Shown here: one piece after another, positions 11,658-22,690 of the stretch
How positions within the stretch are numbered: position 1 is the stretch's first letter
Layout of the letters: each line of letters begins with the position of its first letter
Translations under genes and position numbers: made by a program
The notes under the pieces: generated by a model
What the model was told of the DNA's origin: nothing
The model's database searches: none
Seen by the model: only the letters and a program-made list of their open reading frames with translations
Source of the DNA: Cylicocyclus nassatus
Lineage: Eukaryota; Nematoda; Chromadorea; Rhabditida; Strongylidae
NCBI GenBank assembly: GCA_958299035.1
Contig: CATQJL010000316.1
Coordinates: 90,976,443 to 91,040,442 of the forward strand
Direction of reading: 5' to 3'
Length of the DNA: 64,000 nt

Positions 11658-11952
11658 CAGTGGCGTACCCAGGGTTTGCGTTCGGGGGGGGGGGGCGACA
11701 AAAATCACGCACTTTGAAAAATCTTTTGGAATGCTTCCCATAATTTCTGCGGGCTCCTGATTTGAAATTTCAAAAAAGGGGCGTGGAGGCAGCCACGCCC
11801 CCGAAAATTTCTTTTACAAGGCTAATAGTAAAAACAAATCGCTGGCACATTTTTATAACCCGTTTGAGTTACTTTCAAAAATTTCGCGACCCATTCTCGG
11901 GGGAGGGGCGCCCCCCTCCCCCGCTTCCCTCCTGCCCCTCGGTACGCCACTG
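11658..11952. mobile_element. hAT-type MITE with 8-bp target duplication
   Basis: The ends CAGTGGCGTACC and GGTACGCCACTG are perfect 12-bp inverted repeats of the CAGTGGCG type common in hAT elements. The 8-bp sequence ACACTTAC flanks both ends (11650-11657 and 11953-11960), the target duplication size typical of hAT. Runs of G near the left end and C near the right are complementary. There is no transposase. A degraded relative is near 29.14-29.29 kb. Confidence 0.9.
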
Positions 11953-11960
11953 ACACTTAC

Positions 11961-12975
11961 CTATCAAAGGGGCTCCATCGTTTGGTTGACTACACTGTGA
12001 AGCGACCGAAATTGCATGGTGCATGCTCGGAACCTACGGCCCTGGGCATACCTCCAGCGACAAAGTCGTCGCGTGGCACGATTCGCCTGAAATAGCGACT
12101 GAAAGCGGCGAACAAATCGCTCATCATTCGTCAACAACACCTCATCGAACGTGATGTCACAAGATCCCGCCGCTGCGCAAGCGTTTTATTACGTTCGTGT
12201 AAATTTGAACACCTCATCATCTGAAGGCGAAAATAAGAAAGAAATTTATAACAAGGCAACAAAAAAACATTGCGACCAGAAAGCAAGAATACCTTATCAA
12301 CTTTGATAGCAAGCGGATTTCTGAGCAGTCATTTTCCACATAGAAAATATTATGATCTCCATAGCCTTTATGCGAGATAACATACGGATTACTTTTGCGG
12401 ACGGCTTTCACAATTCCAAAGCGGAAAAGGCTATGGCGATAGGTTAAACTATCGAAAAACAGTCGAGTATAAAAGCTCACATCGCCAGAAAGGCGCAAAA
12501 TTCCTCATGTTCAGAGTCGAGCAAGAAGTGTGGCCAGGGCTTGGCACGAGTTGGTTTGGAGCATTTTTGGAAACGAAGTCCCCGATGAATTCGCGAAAAT
12601 TTACGAAGTCCCTTTGACGTAAGAGTCAGTAGGGAAACCCCCTATTCCGATCAACACAACAATAAAAAAGCGAAAAAACGCACTCTGAGGTATTTAATAT
12701 AACAAAAAGCAAAAAACAAACATTCTGAGTCAATTAGAGGCTCCGACATTGGGTATGGTACCATTTTAGTGTTCAAAATGTTGAATCTCAGCCCAACCAG
12801 GTCTGTGTCAAAAATGTGGCGATGATTTTTCGCCTCGTAGTTCAAAAGACATCGCATGTGATTGGAGTGCGATATCTATCAATGCGTAGTTTACACTATT
12901 TTTAGCTCAAAAAAAAGAGAGGCAATGGTTTGATTTGCTCTCTTCGCTATATGATAAATTTTTTAATGTTCTGAA
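11961..12975. other. Gene-free stretch
   Basis: No supported gene. About 12050-12150 is a GC-richer dispersed repeat with TCGTCGCG-type strings. About 12500-12600 shares GAAAACGAAGTCCCC-like text with about 31.78-31.83 kb, another short dispersed repeat. Confidence 0.4.
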
Positions 12976-13275
12976 CGTCCAAATCAAAAAGGTTTAAAAC
13001 TTATGTGAACTCTCCGATGTTTATGCTCCGAACCAACCCAGTTGGGACGGTGTTGGTCTAAAAACCAACAAATTCGGAAACGGGTATTAGGATACATAAT
13101 ATTGTGAAACTTTTTACATTGCATAGTTTGGAGTAATATTGCACACATAGCCCAATTGGTGTCATGTGATTGTTTGTGCGCTATAAACAAGCGATTTGTT
13201 TGTTTGAGTCTTGCGTTTGAAATTTGCGTGCTTGCGAAAGAACACATTTACTCGTTAAATCTGACATGTTTGCCT
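12976..13275. repeat. Dispersed repeat, copy 2 (no MITE insert)
   Basis: Same family as the 9848-10775 copy: AAAACTTATGTGAACTCTCC, AACCCAGTT, ACCAACAAA, then directly AGTTTGGAGTAATATTG, GTGTCATGTGATTG, GCGCTATAAACAA, TGACATGTTTGCC. It acts as the empty-site reference for the MITE at 9933-10590. A homopolymer run of C follows at about 13409-13426. Confidence 0.75.
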
Positions 13276-13429
13276 CTTTTTTTGGCGCTCCGCCCAGTAC
13301 CTCATAGAGATGATATCCCGGTTGCTTCTAACCTCAACAACGAAGTCCAGTTTGACCCCAAACCATCTGTGCCGGGCCCTGAGTGTGGCACACAACCGTT
13401 GGAGACGACCCCCCCCCCCCCCCCCCACC

Positions 13430-16400
13430 CTAAGTTCTGCCTCAAAACACCCCGCATTATCGTTTGCCTATTGTAGGCATGACATAACTACTCTCATAAT
13501 TAGTAATACATCCTTAATAATCATGTCAAATAACCCCTGTGGGCCAAGTCTCAGCGAATTCTGAGGTTACCCGATGTGGCCACCATGTGAAGTGATCATT
13601 TTCAAACATGGTTAAGCTTATCAAAATTAGCTACTTTTTCTTGTATTCCGTACGAAGCACTACTTTTCGTCCGCCCATACTATGAACCCTGCATCAAATA
13701 GCCAACAAACTATGGAATTAGGAGCCAGTCAAAACCTCATTTGTCTCATTTTTAGCTTACAGTGAATGTTTTTTCAGTGTGGTACAAACGAAAGAAAACC
13801 AATTCAACTCTTGTCATTTCCACAAAAACCACGAGATTTTGGCTATCGAACTGTACTAACTTGTTCGCTAAAATTCTCTTTGAAGGTAAGTTAATGGGGT
13901 GTGGCACAATCCTAGAAAAGCTGTGGCTGCCACACCTTTGCAGGAGCTGCACCACATCCCATTGACTTAACTTCAAAGCATTCAAATATCTGTGTTCTTT
14001 ATGTTGTTGCCACTAAACCTTCTTCTCCACAAGCAGGAATTTCGTTTGTAATTGTCTCTCTTAGGAAAAGATATAGTCTTTTTTCCTTAACTATGCAAAT
14101 GAAAAAATACTGCGAAAATAAGTAAGAAAAAAAAATAAAATAAAATAAGGCTAAGTGTGCGCTGCTACGTTCGCGAGGAAAGGAGGCATGAATATACTCG
14201 ATAGCCTAAACCTCGTAACTTTCACAAAAAGTGATTTGAGCCTGATTGGTCTTTATTCTGAGATATCGAAAGCGAAAAATAGGACAAACGAGATTGTCTT
14301 GCTTTCAATTATAGTTTGTAGGCTATTTATAGTGGGATCCTAATGTGAGGAAAAAATAGTAGTACTTTGTATTGAGTGCAAAAAAAGTAGTTGACCTTTG
14401 AAACAAAGTTAAACAAAGTTAACATGTTCGAGAATGACCACCTTACTTGGGTTCCAATATTTGGAAACCTCAGAATTTGCTGAAATTTGTCTTACAGGGG
14501 TCATTTTTCATGCTGATCACGAAAATGATTCTCTTATGCTTTTGGGGCTCTTTTATTATGCTTACTGTACGAATGCGATGTTAGGCTAAAACATCAATGT
14601 GCAGAATATTGCGAAATGCCTATCTGATATTATTAACGGATATCATGCTATCGCTGACATCAGTACCACTCCGATAACCCCCTTCCCCTACCCCTCCTAT
14701 CCCTGATCCCTCAATACCCCTCCAGGGACATGCTACAACCCACGTTTGACCCTGATCATGTTCTTTATGTGTCACTTCTTGGAAAAATATGATAAGACTG
14801 TTTTGTCAGTAGGTATTCAGGAAGGATACTGGCTTTGGTGTGTAAAAAAAGGTCGTCAAATTTGTCACGAACAAAATACTTGATGTGAATAGAAGATTCT
14901 GTTCAATGGCGCGACGGTTGCCCCGTTGCTCATCTCAAAAGGCCAAGGCGGACATCGCTCGAATTCGTTCACATTATCGTGACGACCTTGCGGAGAATGA
15001 CGTCGAAAAGCAAGCAGCGTATTCTCGCGCCGAACAACAAACGCGAATGCGTCAAGACCCACTCGCTTGAAGCAGCATTTGGGCAAATCTGGACATAGAG
15101 GAATCGGATATGGAAGCAATTTTGGGGCATTAACTAAGATACTGCCCAATCTTCAGCTCAGATGGTGTACGCACGGCTTAGATTTTCGCCCCCAAAAGTG
15201 GACCTCAGTATAAATGGACGACTTGCCTCATGTTCGCATGGTTTTATATCACGATTCATCAGTTTGGCGGGGGTCCGCGTGAGCATGCAAGCACGGTGAG
15301 TTCGTCCTTTAGAGGCAGTGGATCGGCAAAACCTTAACAGCTTGGGATTTTGACGCGTTAGGTTGCTTATCACCCAACTATGAAAAAGTGCGATCCCGGT
15401 TGCACAGCATGCCTTCCCTGCCGAGAAAATTGCTCTCAAACTTACACGCGCAAGCCAATCTTACACGCGCTCGGACGAGTTAGCATCCCCCTCTCACCAT
15501 TGGAGGCTGCCCGCCGCTATACTATAACCATTGGGTCCGCAACGATTCAGCGTCAGCCTTGCCCCACTCGTCCAATTTCAAAGCGAAGAGCATTGGAAAA
15601 CGCTCGTTTTCGCAATTTTCAAGCTCTCTAAAGTGGATTTTCGGAATTAGCGAATTGGGATTCTCGTGGGCCCATATTTGCCCGGACGCTGCCCTTAAGG
15701 CCCAAGGCATACTTCCGCGATTTCATCCGTCAAATCGCCACCTCCGCGGGACTCGACGATTCACCAGATGCCTACAGATTGATCTTGCGAGGTATTAGAT
15801 GCATAGGCGCGTGGTCTTTGTAAGTTTTCGCAAATGCCAAATTCGAACAATATTCAATGCTCTTCAACATCGCAACGCTTTCCAGACCGCATCACTCACA
15901 AAAACCATAAAAGTTGAGCGTGATAAAAGCTAAAAAACGCAAAGGAAAGTGCACTCTATAAACTCTTGCTGAATGCAGACGACACTTAGCGCATCTGTCC
16001 TCAACGGCGACGTTTCATGTTTCAAAGCAACCATTATCGAAGGATCTGCACCTTGAAACCTATAACTGAATCAGCTTATAATAGAAAAAATCAAGAAAAA
16101 GATACAAAAAGGACAGAAACATAGGTTGATCAATGAGTGTTCGCGCCCACGCGCGCCAGGGAGACAACGGCTTCATTGCGCTTCAGCTGCAAGGCGGCAA
16201 CCAGCGCGGTCTGCTCTTTAAGGCGTCGATCACTTGCACGATTTTGCGAATCGCGTCGCGACGAAATCGCGTGAGCTATGCTCAGGGGCTATGGCATCAT
16301 GTAAGGCGGTTTTCGGCACACTGCTGAGGCAAACTAATATCTTTGCTTATTGCTCACCAGTAATTACTGGTCCAGGCCAACCGGCTCTGGCTACAGTCGT

Positions 16401-16540
16401 GCCGTTAGATCTCATGTCTACGCAAAATGAAAATGAATATCTTTCTTTCTTCTACTAATGATTTAAAAGCTAGTTTCCCTTTCAACTCTGAAGATCACAT
16501 GCTATCCCTCGCCACACTGTAGGCTAGAATCTGTATTCAG
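13430..16540. other. Gene-poor stretch
   Basis: No gene I can defend. An ORF near 14906-15070 has a basic, glutamine-rich, protein-like composition, but I see no family signature or splice partners. About 15600-15705 matches the right arm of the TTAA-flanked fold-back element at 30035-30487 (GTGGATTTTCGGAATTAGCG, GCCCGGACGCTGCC), so it is a partial copy. Confidence 0.4.
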
Positions 16541-17165
16541 GCTTGGAAAACAGCACTGCTAATCAGTATTGGTATAATTTTTGGGACCCCATTCTTTATC
16601 ACTTACAACCTGCTTATAAAGGAAAGCCACTTTGTGGAGGATGACACCGTACATTGCCTTTTCTTGAAATATGAAGCTGTAAGACGATTTTTCAAGCTAT
16701 CGATGCAATATTCAAGATAATTGCAGGATTTACATCCCCTCCAGACAGCAACATTAGTCTTCATGTGCTCGGCAATAGCACTATCATCCGCCGCCAACAT
16801 CGGCTCCGTGCTTCTTCTTTTCTTACGCGCTGGAGGACATCATCGCAATAGAGCAGAACTAAGCATGTTCATTTTGGCACTTTTGGACTTTTTCATTGAA
16901 GCGCTTTTTGTTAGTCTATATGTGAGTTACAATGACCACGTAAAAACGTGACACTTGAAGTATTTATGCATGTTAAATCTTTTTACAAATAATGCCTATA
17001 ATATTTCAGCTTATAGTTTACAACAATGCTGCCAGCATTGCACTTGTGATCAAGCTGATTCCGCCCGCTTCTGACCTTCTTATATTTTCGAATGCTTACC
17101 TGCTGATCATACTGAACAAGCGAATCCGGCAGTATGTCCTCCTTCTGTTTAAATGTCAAGGATAG
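16541..17165 (+). pseudogene. SRG-type chemoreceptor, 5'-truncated (last three exons)
   Basis: Three exons, 16541-16678 (46 codons), 16727-16921 (65 codons) and 17010-17165 (51 codons plus TAG), join in phase 0. The acceptors are ATTCAG, TTGCAG and TTTCAG; the donors are GTAAGA and GTGAGT. Together they give the C-terminal part of an SRG-type receptor: a TM4 segment starting AWKTALL, a TM5-TM6 exon with ANIGSVLL and ILALLDF, and a TM7 exon with DLLIFSNAYLLIILNKRIR. Exon lengths and motifs match A1, A2, B1 and B2 downstream. The exons for TM1-TM3 (IPS.. and RMT..THP motifs) are absent from the 700 bp upstream. The protein ends right after the TM7 exon (KCQG stop), with no separate tail exon. 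The frame is open, so either the gene lost its 5' half or the missing exons are very diverged. Expression is doubtful. Confidence 0.7.
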
Positions 17166-17640
17166 TTAATTGACGCTCAAAATATAGTGAATTGGTTCTG
17201 ATGTCATGTAGAGAACTATACGTTATCCGTTAAAGCATAGTCATAAATGCTGAAAGTCTTTTTTGTATACCTTCGAGTGCTGAATATAAAGGTAAACACG
17301 ACGGGCTTTTCCAGTTGGCATTTCTCAGAGGCAGAGAGTTCACTACTTCAAACAAATGTTTTTGAATGAAACTTCTAGAAAGGCCACTAATCACTAGAGG
17401 GCTAAGTGCTTGAATCTGTTGCTTTTTGAAGAGAAAGACACTTTCGTTTTCCGAAAGTTTTGCGAAATCATTGTGGAGAAAAGTTTTACCCACAAAAGAA
17501 AACAATTTCTTTCAGGTTATGTTTCCAGACTAAAAAGGGATTTACATAAAAGATGTGCAGCCTACCTCAGTTCTTTCTCATTCTGAAATTATAATTCAAC
17601 AGTGCTTTTACCGCTCGTGTTTTTTGAAAAAACGACGCAT
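17166..17640. other. Gene-free stretch
   Basis: No recognised feature downstream of the truncated receptor; the 91-codon minus-strand ORF here is not supported. Confidence 0.4.
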
Positions 17641-17641
17641 G

Positions 17642-18048
17642 GTTGCCCTTCATGTGACATCACCGTAGCGCGGCCATATCTGGCTATCTGGACAAATTTT
17701 TAATCCAAGGGCACCATTCGACACAGCTCGGCGTGGCGCATCTTTTGATATATAGTAGTGCCTGTTTGAACACAGCAGAAGGCCAAATTCCACGGATCGT
17801 TTTAGATTTTTGCTTGCTGTACTTTACTCGGTGTGCTCATTCATTGCGCTCACTGGGCAGCATACCGTAAGTAAAAAATCTCAAACGATCCGTGGAATTT
17901 GGCCTTCTGCTGTGTTCAAACAGGCACTACTATATATCAAAAGATGCGCCGCGCGGAGCTGAGTCGAATGGTTCTCTTGGATTAAGAATTCGTCTACTTT
18001 GAAGCGAGATATGGCCACGCTACGGTGATGCCACATGAATCGGGCGAC
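17642..18048. mobile_element. Fold-back MITE (~160-bp arms)
   Basis: Two long inverted arms surround a loop of about 70 bp. Matching blocks include CATGTGACATCACCGTAGCG with CGCTACGGTGATGCCACATG, GATATATAGTAGTGCCTG with its complement, and GCAGAAGGCCAAATTCCACG with its complement. No coding capacity. A single degraded arm of the same family lies at about 1000-1085. The target duplication was not resolved. Confidence 0.8.
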
Positions 18049-18406
18049 TGTTCTATAGAAACATACGAGTGATATTTATACATTTTACTTTTCCAGACTT
18101 TTGACGTTTTTGCAGCGAGATGAAACTTTTAATTTGAGGTCTGTTGTGAAAAATCTAGGGAAGGCCTTCAAACAATGGCCCGTAGTAAACCCCACACACT
18201 TCAGATGATCTCAACTGAGCGGCTGAGTTGAGGTATTTGAGATAAACTGACCAACGGTCACTCCCACATGCTTAAGAATGCCACCTGATCTGACGGGTGA
18301 GAGTCAGGGCAGGTGCAGCTATGAATTCACCTGAAATCCGTAAGAGCAGCTTCGATTTTGAGATGAATTGACCCAAATAGTGTGCAAAGGATGAGACGCC
18401 GAGAAA

Positions 18407-18440
18407 AATCCCGTAAGTTGCTCGTGAGTAACTTACGGGA
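18407..18440. repeat. Perfect short hairpin
   Basis: TCCCGTAAGTT and AACTTACGGGA are complementary over 11 bp around a loop of about 10 nt. Function unknown. Confidence 0.7.
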
Positions 18441-18600
18441 CATCTTACATGACGTATTGTTGCGGTAAAAGAACGCGCAAAACTGCACAATACCGGTGCC
18501 CAAAAAGGAAAGGATCAACAGCTGATTTCGGCAAGAAAACAAGAGAATAGGTTTTCTCCTTTTTGCAGAGTTTGCTTAGGTTATTTCTACATTGTGGATT

Positions 18601-18650
18601 CCTTGATAGCGGCCGTCATCGATTTTCGTCGATGGCGGCCGCTATCAAAG
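18601..18650. repeat. GC-rich hairpin
   Basis: TTGATAGCGGCCGTCATCGA faces TCGATGGCGGCCGCTATCAA. A more degraded form (TTTGATAGCGGTTATCATCG) lies near 2068, where a shared GATCCGCATCTAGATC piece also follows, so both belong to one dispersed repeat. Confidence 0.7.
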
Positions 18651-18659
18651 ATTGCTCAG

Positions 18660-19426
18660 TGATGCACAAAAATTTGCCACAGGCCGACGCCGAATCACGG
18701 TCGTCCGGGCTGAGTACCAATCACATACCCGTTTGACCAAACCTACACAAGCGATGTAGGTGTTTCCTCTTTCACAACGCGCAAGACTTTTATACCTGAA
18801 AAGCGATCCGCATCTAGATCAATGGCTCGCCGGATGCTGGACTAAGGCGCCTCACGATCAACTCAGGTCCACTTCAGGGCAGATCCCCTGAAGGGGGGGG
18901 GGGGTTTACTACGAGCCAATATGTCACGTATTCGAGGACATTACAGTATAGCAGCAAAGCTTCAAGAGATGTCAAAAAAGCCCCTCCGACCAGAGTGGAG
19001 ACATGGATAATGCAGAGCCAGATTATTGGCAGTCTACTTTCCGCGAATGCCACAAACGTTCCTGCCTGATCCCTACTGAAACGATAGGTAATAGAATAGA
19101 TCAAGTTGCCCTATACTTCCGACCACCCCAATATAAATCGGGCCACCAAACCATGTTTACTTCCGACTCCCTCGACGACATCCTTCCCCTTTGCAGAAAC
19201 ATTTTCTGTGTTATTATGTTAGAGCTAAATTGATGTTCATCCATTTAGAAGAAAAGAACGTTTAATTTCTGTTACGTTTTGCTTCAAATCATTCCCTGAT
19301 ATCCCCGATATGTGTATCATTGGTGACTGCTTTTCGTCAGTTGCGCCATGGAAATGGGGCGTAATGTAGGGTTTAGTGGAGCTTGAGCAACTCAGACATG
19401 ACAAAAAAACAGCTTGTAATGTATTA
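18660..19426. other. Gene-free stretch
   Basis: No supported gene. It includes the GATCCGCATCTAGATC repeat piece (about 18805) and a G homopolymer near 18895-18904. Confidence 0.4.
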
Positions 19427-20381
19427 TTAGGTTGTCCGGAAATTAATGCCCGTTTTGAATTTCAACCGCAATAAGTCATAAATTTCTCTTTCTAGAAAGG
19501 CTGCAAAGTACCATTGGATAGAGCAAATCAAGCTCTACAAGAAGGCTTTCTTGCTTTTGCAACAGCTCTCATCCAACTCGAGTTTTGAGGTAAAAAGTAA
19601 AAAGACTCTTCATAAAAATCCTACAAAAATTCTTACTTGCTCATGTAACCAATATTCCACACAAGACATCTATTGACGCCTTTCCTGTATTTCTCCCGCT
19701 GTTAGAAACCAAGACGGAAATATTCGTGCATTTGCCAAAGTGATGCTGTGCCGTCCCCACATAGATGGTTGTATACCACAAGCCTGTAGAAGTACAGACT
19801 TAAATTTTCAGCTCTCTACAAGCTTTAGTTCTCGAACAAGTTGAATTTTAGCTTGGACCACCTAACTAGGGAAAGCTGTACTCGGTATTTCTCGAAAACT
19901 AAAGCTTGTAAAGAACTGAAAACGGAGTAAAAATGTAACATATACAAGTTATTTTTTATTTTCTATTAAGTCTGCACTTCTACAGGCTTGTGGTATACAA
20001 CTACCTATGTGAGGACGACACAGCATCAGTTTGGCAAATGCACGAAAATTTTCGTTTTCTTGATTTCTGACAGAAGAAAAAATACGGCAAAGGCGTATAT
20101 AGATGTTTTATGTGGATAGTGTTTACGTGAGCAAGTAAGAATTTTTTGTAGGATTTCTATGAACTGAGTTACGATTTTTTTCAATTTTTCGGGCAGCTAA
20201 ATCATTTTAGTTTTTGGCTTGAAACTCGAGGTGGATGAGAGCTGTTGCAAAAGCAAGAAGACCTTCTTGTAGGGCTTGATTTGCTCTATCCAATGGTACT
20301 TTGCAACCTATTTAGAAATGAGAAATGTATGACTTATGGCGGTTGAAACTCAAAACGGGCATTAATTTCCGGACAACCTAA
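19427..20381. mobile_element. Mariner-like fold-back MITE, copy 1
   Basis: The ends TTAGGTTGTCCGGAAATTAA and TTAATTTCCGGACAACCTAA are inverted repeats flanked by TA on both sides (19425-19426 and 20382-20383). The arms extend over 400 bp, with matching blocks such as GATTTGCTCTATCC. A second full copy is at 33039-33989 and a half copy at 1245-1636. No transposase ORF. Confidence 0.85.
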
Positions 20382-20383
20382 TA

Positions 20384-21268
20384 AATAAGCAAAGAAATTA
20401 AAAGCTTCTATACATGGTTTGTGTAATTCGTGAAAAATCGAGCTGTGAGGAAACCTCTGAGTAAAGGCACCATTGATTTGCCGTTGAGGCAGCTTCCAGG
20501 CAGACGTTCGAGCCTCGCGGACCACGCCAACTTCCTCGCACGGCCAACCTGTTCAAACGAAATCTCCTTAGCCCTTGACGTGTTTTTACATTGAACACAA
20601 TCGAACACATAGCGTTTATCTGTTAATGGCTGGGCGTACATCACGCGATTTCATCGCCTCGCGCTCCCGGCAAGACAACTATTACCAGTCCATTGGCTGA
20701 TCATTTTGCCATTCGGTTGTGATAGTTATTCGGCGCGACTAATCGCTGACCATCTCAGACATTCGCCGTTCTCGCGCAGAACAAAACGAGGTGTAGTCAC
20801 GGAATGCCTGCGCGACTCCCGAAATCGGTGTCGGGACAAAATCAGGACACCTGATTTTGTTTCGGATCGAAAGTGCGCGAAAAAATCAGTTGTCTCGACC
20901 GACAAATTCCGGACAAAATTGGAACACCTGCGGGAGACACCAATGCCCCGAACGCGTTCAGAGCCAGCGGCTTACACTCTTAACGGATTTTTGCGTCCTC
21001 TATGTCTTATCTCACGCCTCCCTCTTCACTCACCTTGTGCCTTTGGTCTCTTTGGGTCTCATTTCTTATCTCTGTTTTCTTTCTGCTCGTAAAACCCAGT
21101 TAAATGTCATAACATTTATTAGTAAATACCACATAATCTTCTCCAGCAAGCCTTACAATGAAATCGAAATGAAATGCACAGAAAACAGCAAATAAAATTC
21201 AGGAGCTCTACAACTGTGACACAAGGTTACGAGACCTAACTGCAAAAACTAAAATGTAGAAAATATCA
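20384..21268. other. Gene-free stretch
   Basis: No supported gene. The 128-codon ORF near 20706-21092 crosses an inverted, repeat-like segment (GACAAAATCAGGACACCTGA) and shows no family features. About 21195-21200 reads AATAAA on the + strand without an upstream gene. Confidence 0.4.
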
Positions 21269-21485
21269 TCAAGCTTCCTCAATCTCTTCAACTTCATCTT
21301 CAACGCATTCAGTCTTCTCAATCACTAGTTCCTTAGTGATAATGCTGCCTTCGATGCCTTCGATGACTACACGCTTTTTCTGAAAGTTAAAATTTAATAA
21401 CAGTGACCATATAAAACAATGGATCACCTTTGACGGAAGAAGCGCGGCTCTCTCAGGATCAAAATGGTAAGTGCAGATGTCTGTG
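21269..21485 (-). CDS. 3' end of unrecognised gene, acidic C-terminus
   Basis: Two minus-strand exons with good splice signals join in frame. The first is 21428-21485 (acceptor TTTTGCAG, donor GTGATC) and encodes TDICTYHFDPERAALLPSK after one leading base. A 48-nt intron ending in TTTCAG follows. The last exon, 21269-21379, encodes 36 residues and a TGA; it begins KKRVVIEGIEG and ends in a glutamate-rich run (VEDEVEEIEEA). The short intron, clean junctions and charged, non-random composition argue for a real gene. I do not recognise the family. Upstream exons should lie above 21485 on the + coordinates, but I could not identify them; a candidate with YVFGRPP in frame near 21665-21695 is too weak to call. 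The gene may be broken, since the next 500 bp upstream look repeat-like. Confidence 0.45.
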
Positions 21486-22113
21486 CTGCAAAAGTACAGT
21501 TTAAAAGTGTCGCTCTTCTAACAGCGCGAGAAAACTCGCAGTGCTCTCCCTATTGCTATTCTTGCATTACCGCTCCAAACCACTCTCGCTTGCGAGAGTT
21601 CGTTGAAAAATTTCTCGCGAGCGTCGTCCTCTTCTGCTAAGACAATCCACCACCTAGGTTCAGTGCACATGGAGGTCTTCCGAAAACATACTTGTTTGGA
21701 TTTAGTTTATGGTTATCTGGGGTCCGCAGAAGTTCGTCGCGGTAAGCTGATCTAGATTAACGAAGAAATGAATTTATGAATCTCATCGCTGGAGATCATG
21801 AATCATGAAATATATCACACTATTATTACTATCATATTTTGTTTGCACACAGCGCACAGATGCTTCATTTACTAAAGCAATTGAGACAGTTTGACAGATG
21901 TTGATTTGCATGTCACACATGACCCTTACGTGTGCTTGAGGCAACTATTAAACTGGGTCTAATCCCTGCCGTATTGCATAATGGGCCAGCGACACCCCAC
22001 TATTTTCCTTGATAAATATCTGACTTTAGCTGTTCATCGTGCTCTATTTATATTCCATATTAATTCCAGAGGTCTTGTAGAGTCCCTCTCGTTCAGATTG
22101 ATTTGTTCGGGTG

Positions 22114-22307
22114 TAGGGCGTTAGGCGACAAACCCGATTTTTTGGACCCCAAATAACTCCCCGTGCAAAACGTCTTCTCCGCCAAAAACAAGGGGGTGGG
22201 GGTCGGGGCCTATACATTACTCCCATCAAAAAAATTGCACATAGTTTTGACTTACGGGCTTTACGTTAATTGCGTTTTGCACGTTTTGTCGCCTAACGCT
22301 TGCCCTC
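22114..22307. mobile_element. Short fold-back element
   Basis: GGGCGTTAGGCGACAAA faces TTTTGTCGCCTAACGCTTGCCC about 150 bp away, with a second pair (GTGCAAAACG / CGTTTTGCACG) inside. No ORF. The target duplication was not identified. Confidence 0.55.
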
Positions 22308-22439
22308 GATTTGTTCACCTATGCATTTCTCTTTTTAATAGTCTCGCAAAATTGTCATGGTTTACTTATCGCAACAAATGCTCTGGAAATCCTTTGAAAA
22401 CACAAAAAATGAGGTAAATAGGGGCAAATCCGAGCGAAA

Positions 22440-22690
22440 TCAGCTGATAGCAGCATGGAGCAGCTGAGAAAAACTCACAAAAAGTGAGCTTCATATCGCT
22501 TAGCAGCGAGGACCAGCAACGAGCAGCTGGGAGCAGCAGGGAGCAGCTAGAAGCAGCGCAGCATCGATAGCTATAGCGGGTCTGTTTCGCGTTGGCTGCA
22601 GCAGCTAGGAGCAGCAGCGTCGCTTGGCTGCAATCGATACCCTTAAAAAGCGTTGCTGCTAGCAGCGACACATCGTCAGCTATAGCTACC
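22440..22690. repeat. GCAGC-rich low-complexity tract
   Basis: Repeated GAGCAGC, GAAGCAGC and GGAGCAGC units are interspersed with ATCGATAGCTATAGC and CAGCTATAGCTA palindromes. A smaller similar patch is at about 38515-38575. Noncoding on visual inspection. Confidence 0.65.

Noticed and set aside
13409..13426. Poly-C run as a regulatory or recombination signal
   Set aside because: A simple homopolymer with no partner motif; similar runs occur within the hAT MITE and near 18.9 kb.
20706..21092. 128-codon ORF
   Set aside because: Lies over inverted GACAAAATC-type repeats; composition is not protein-like and no exon neighbours were found.
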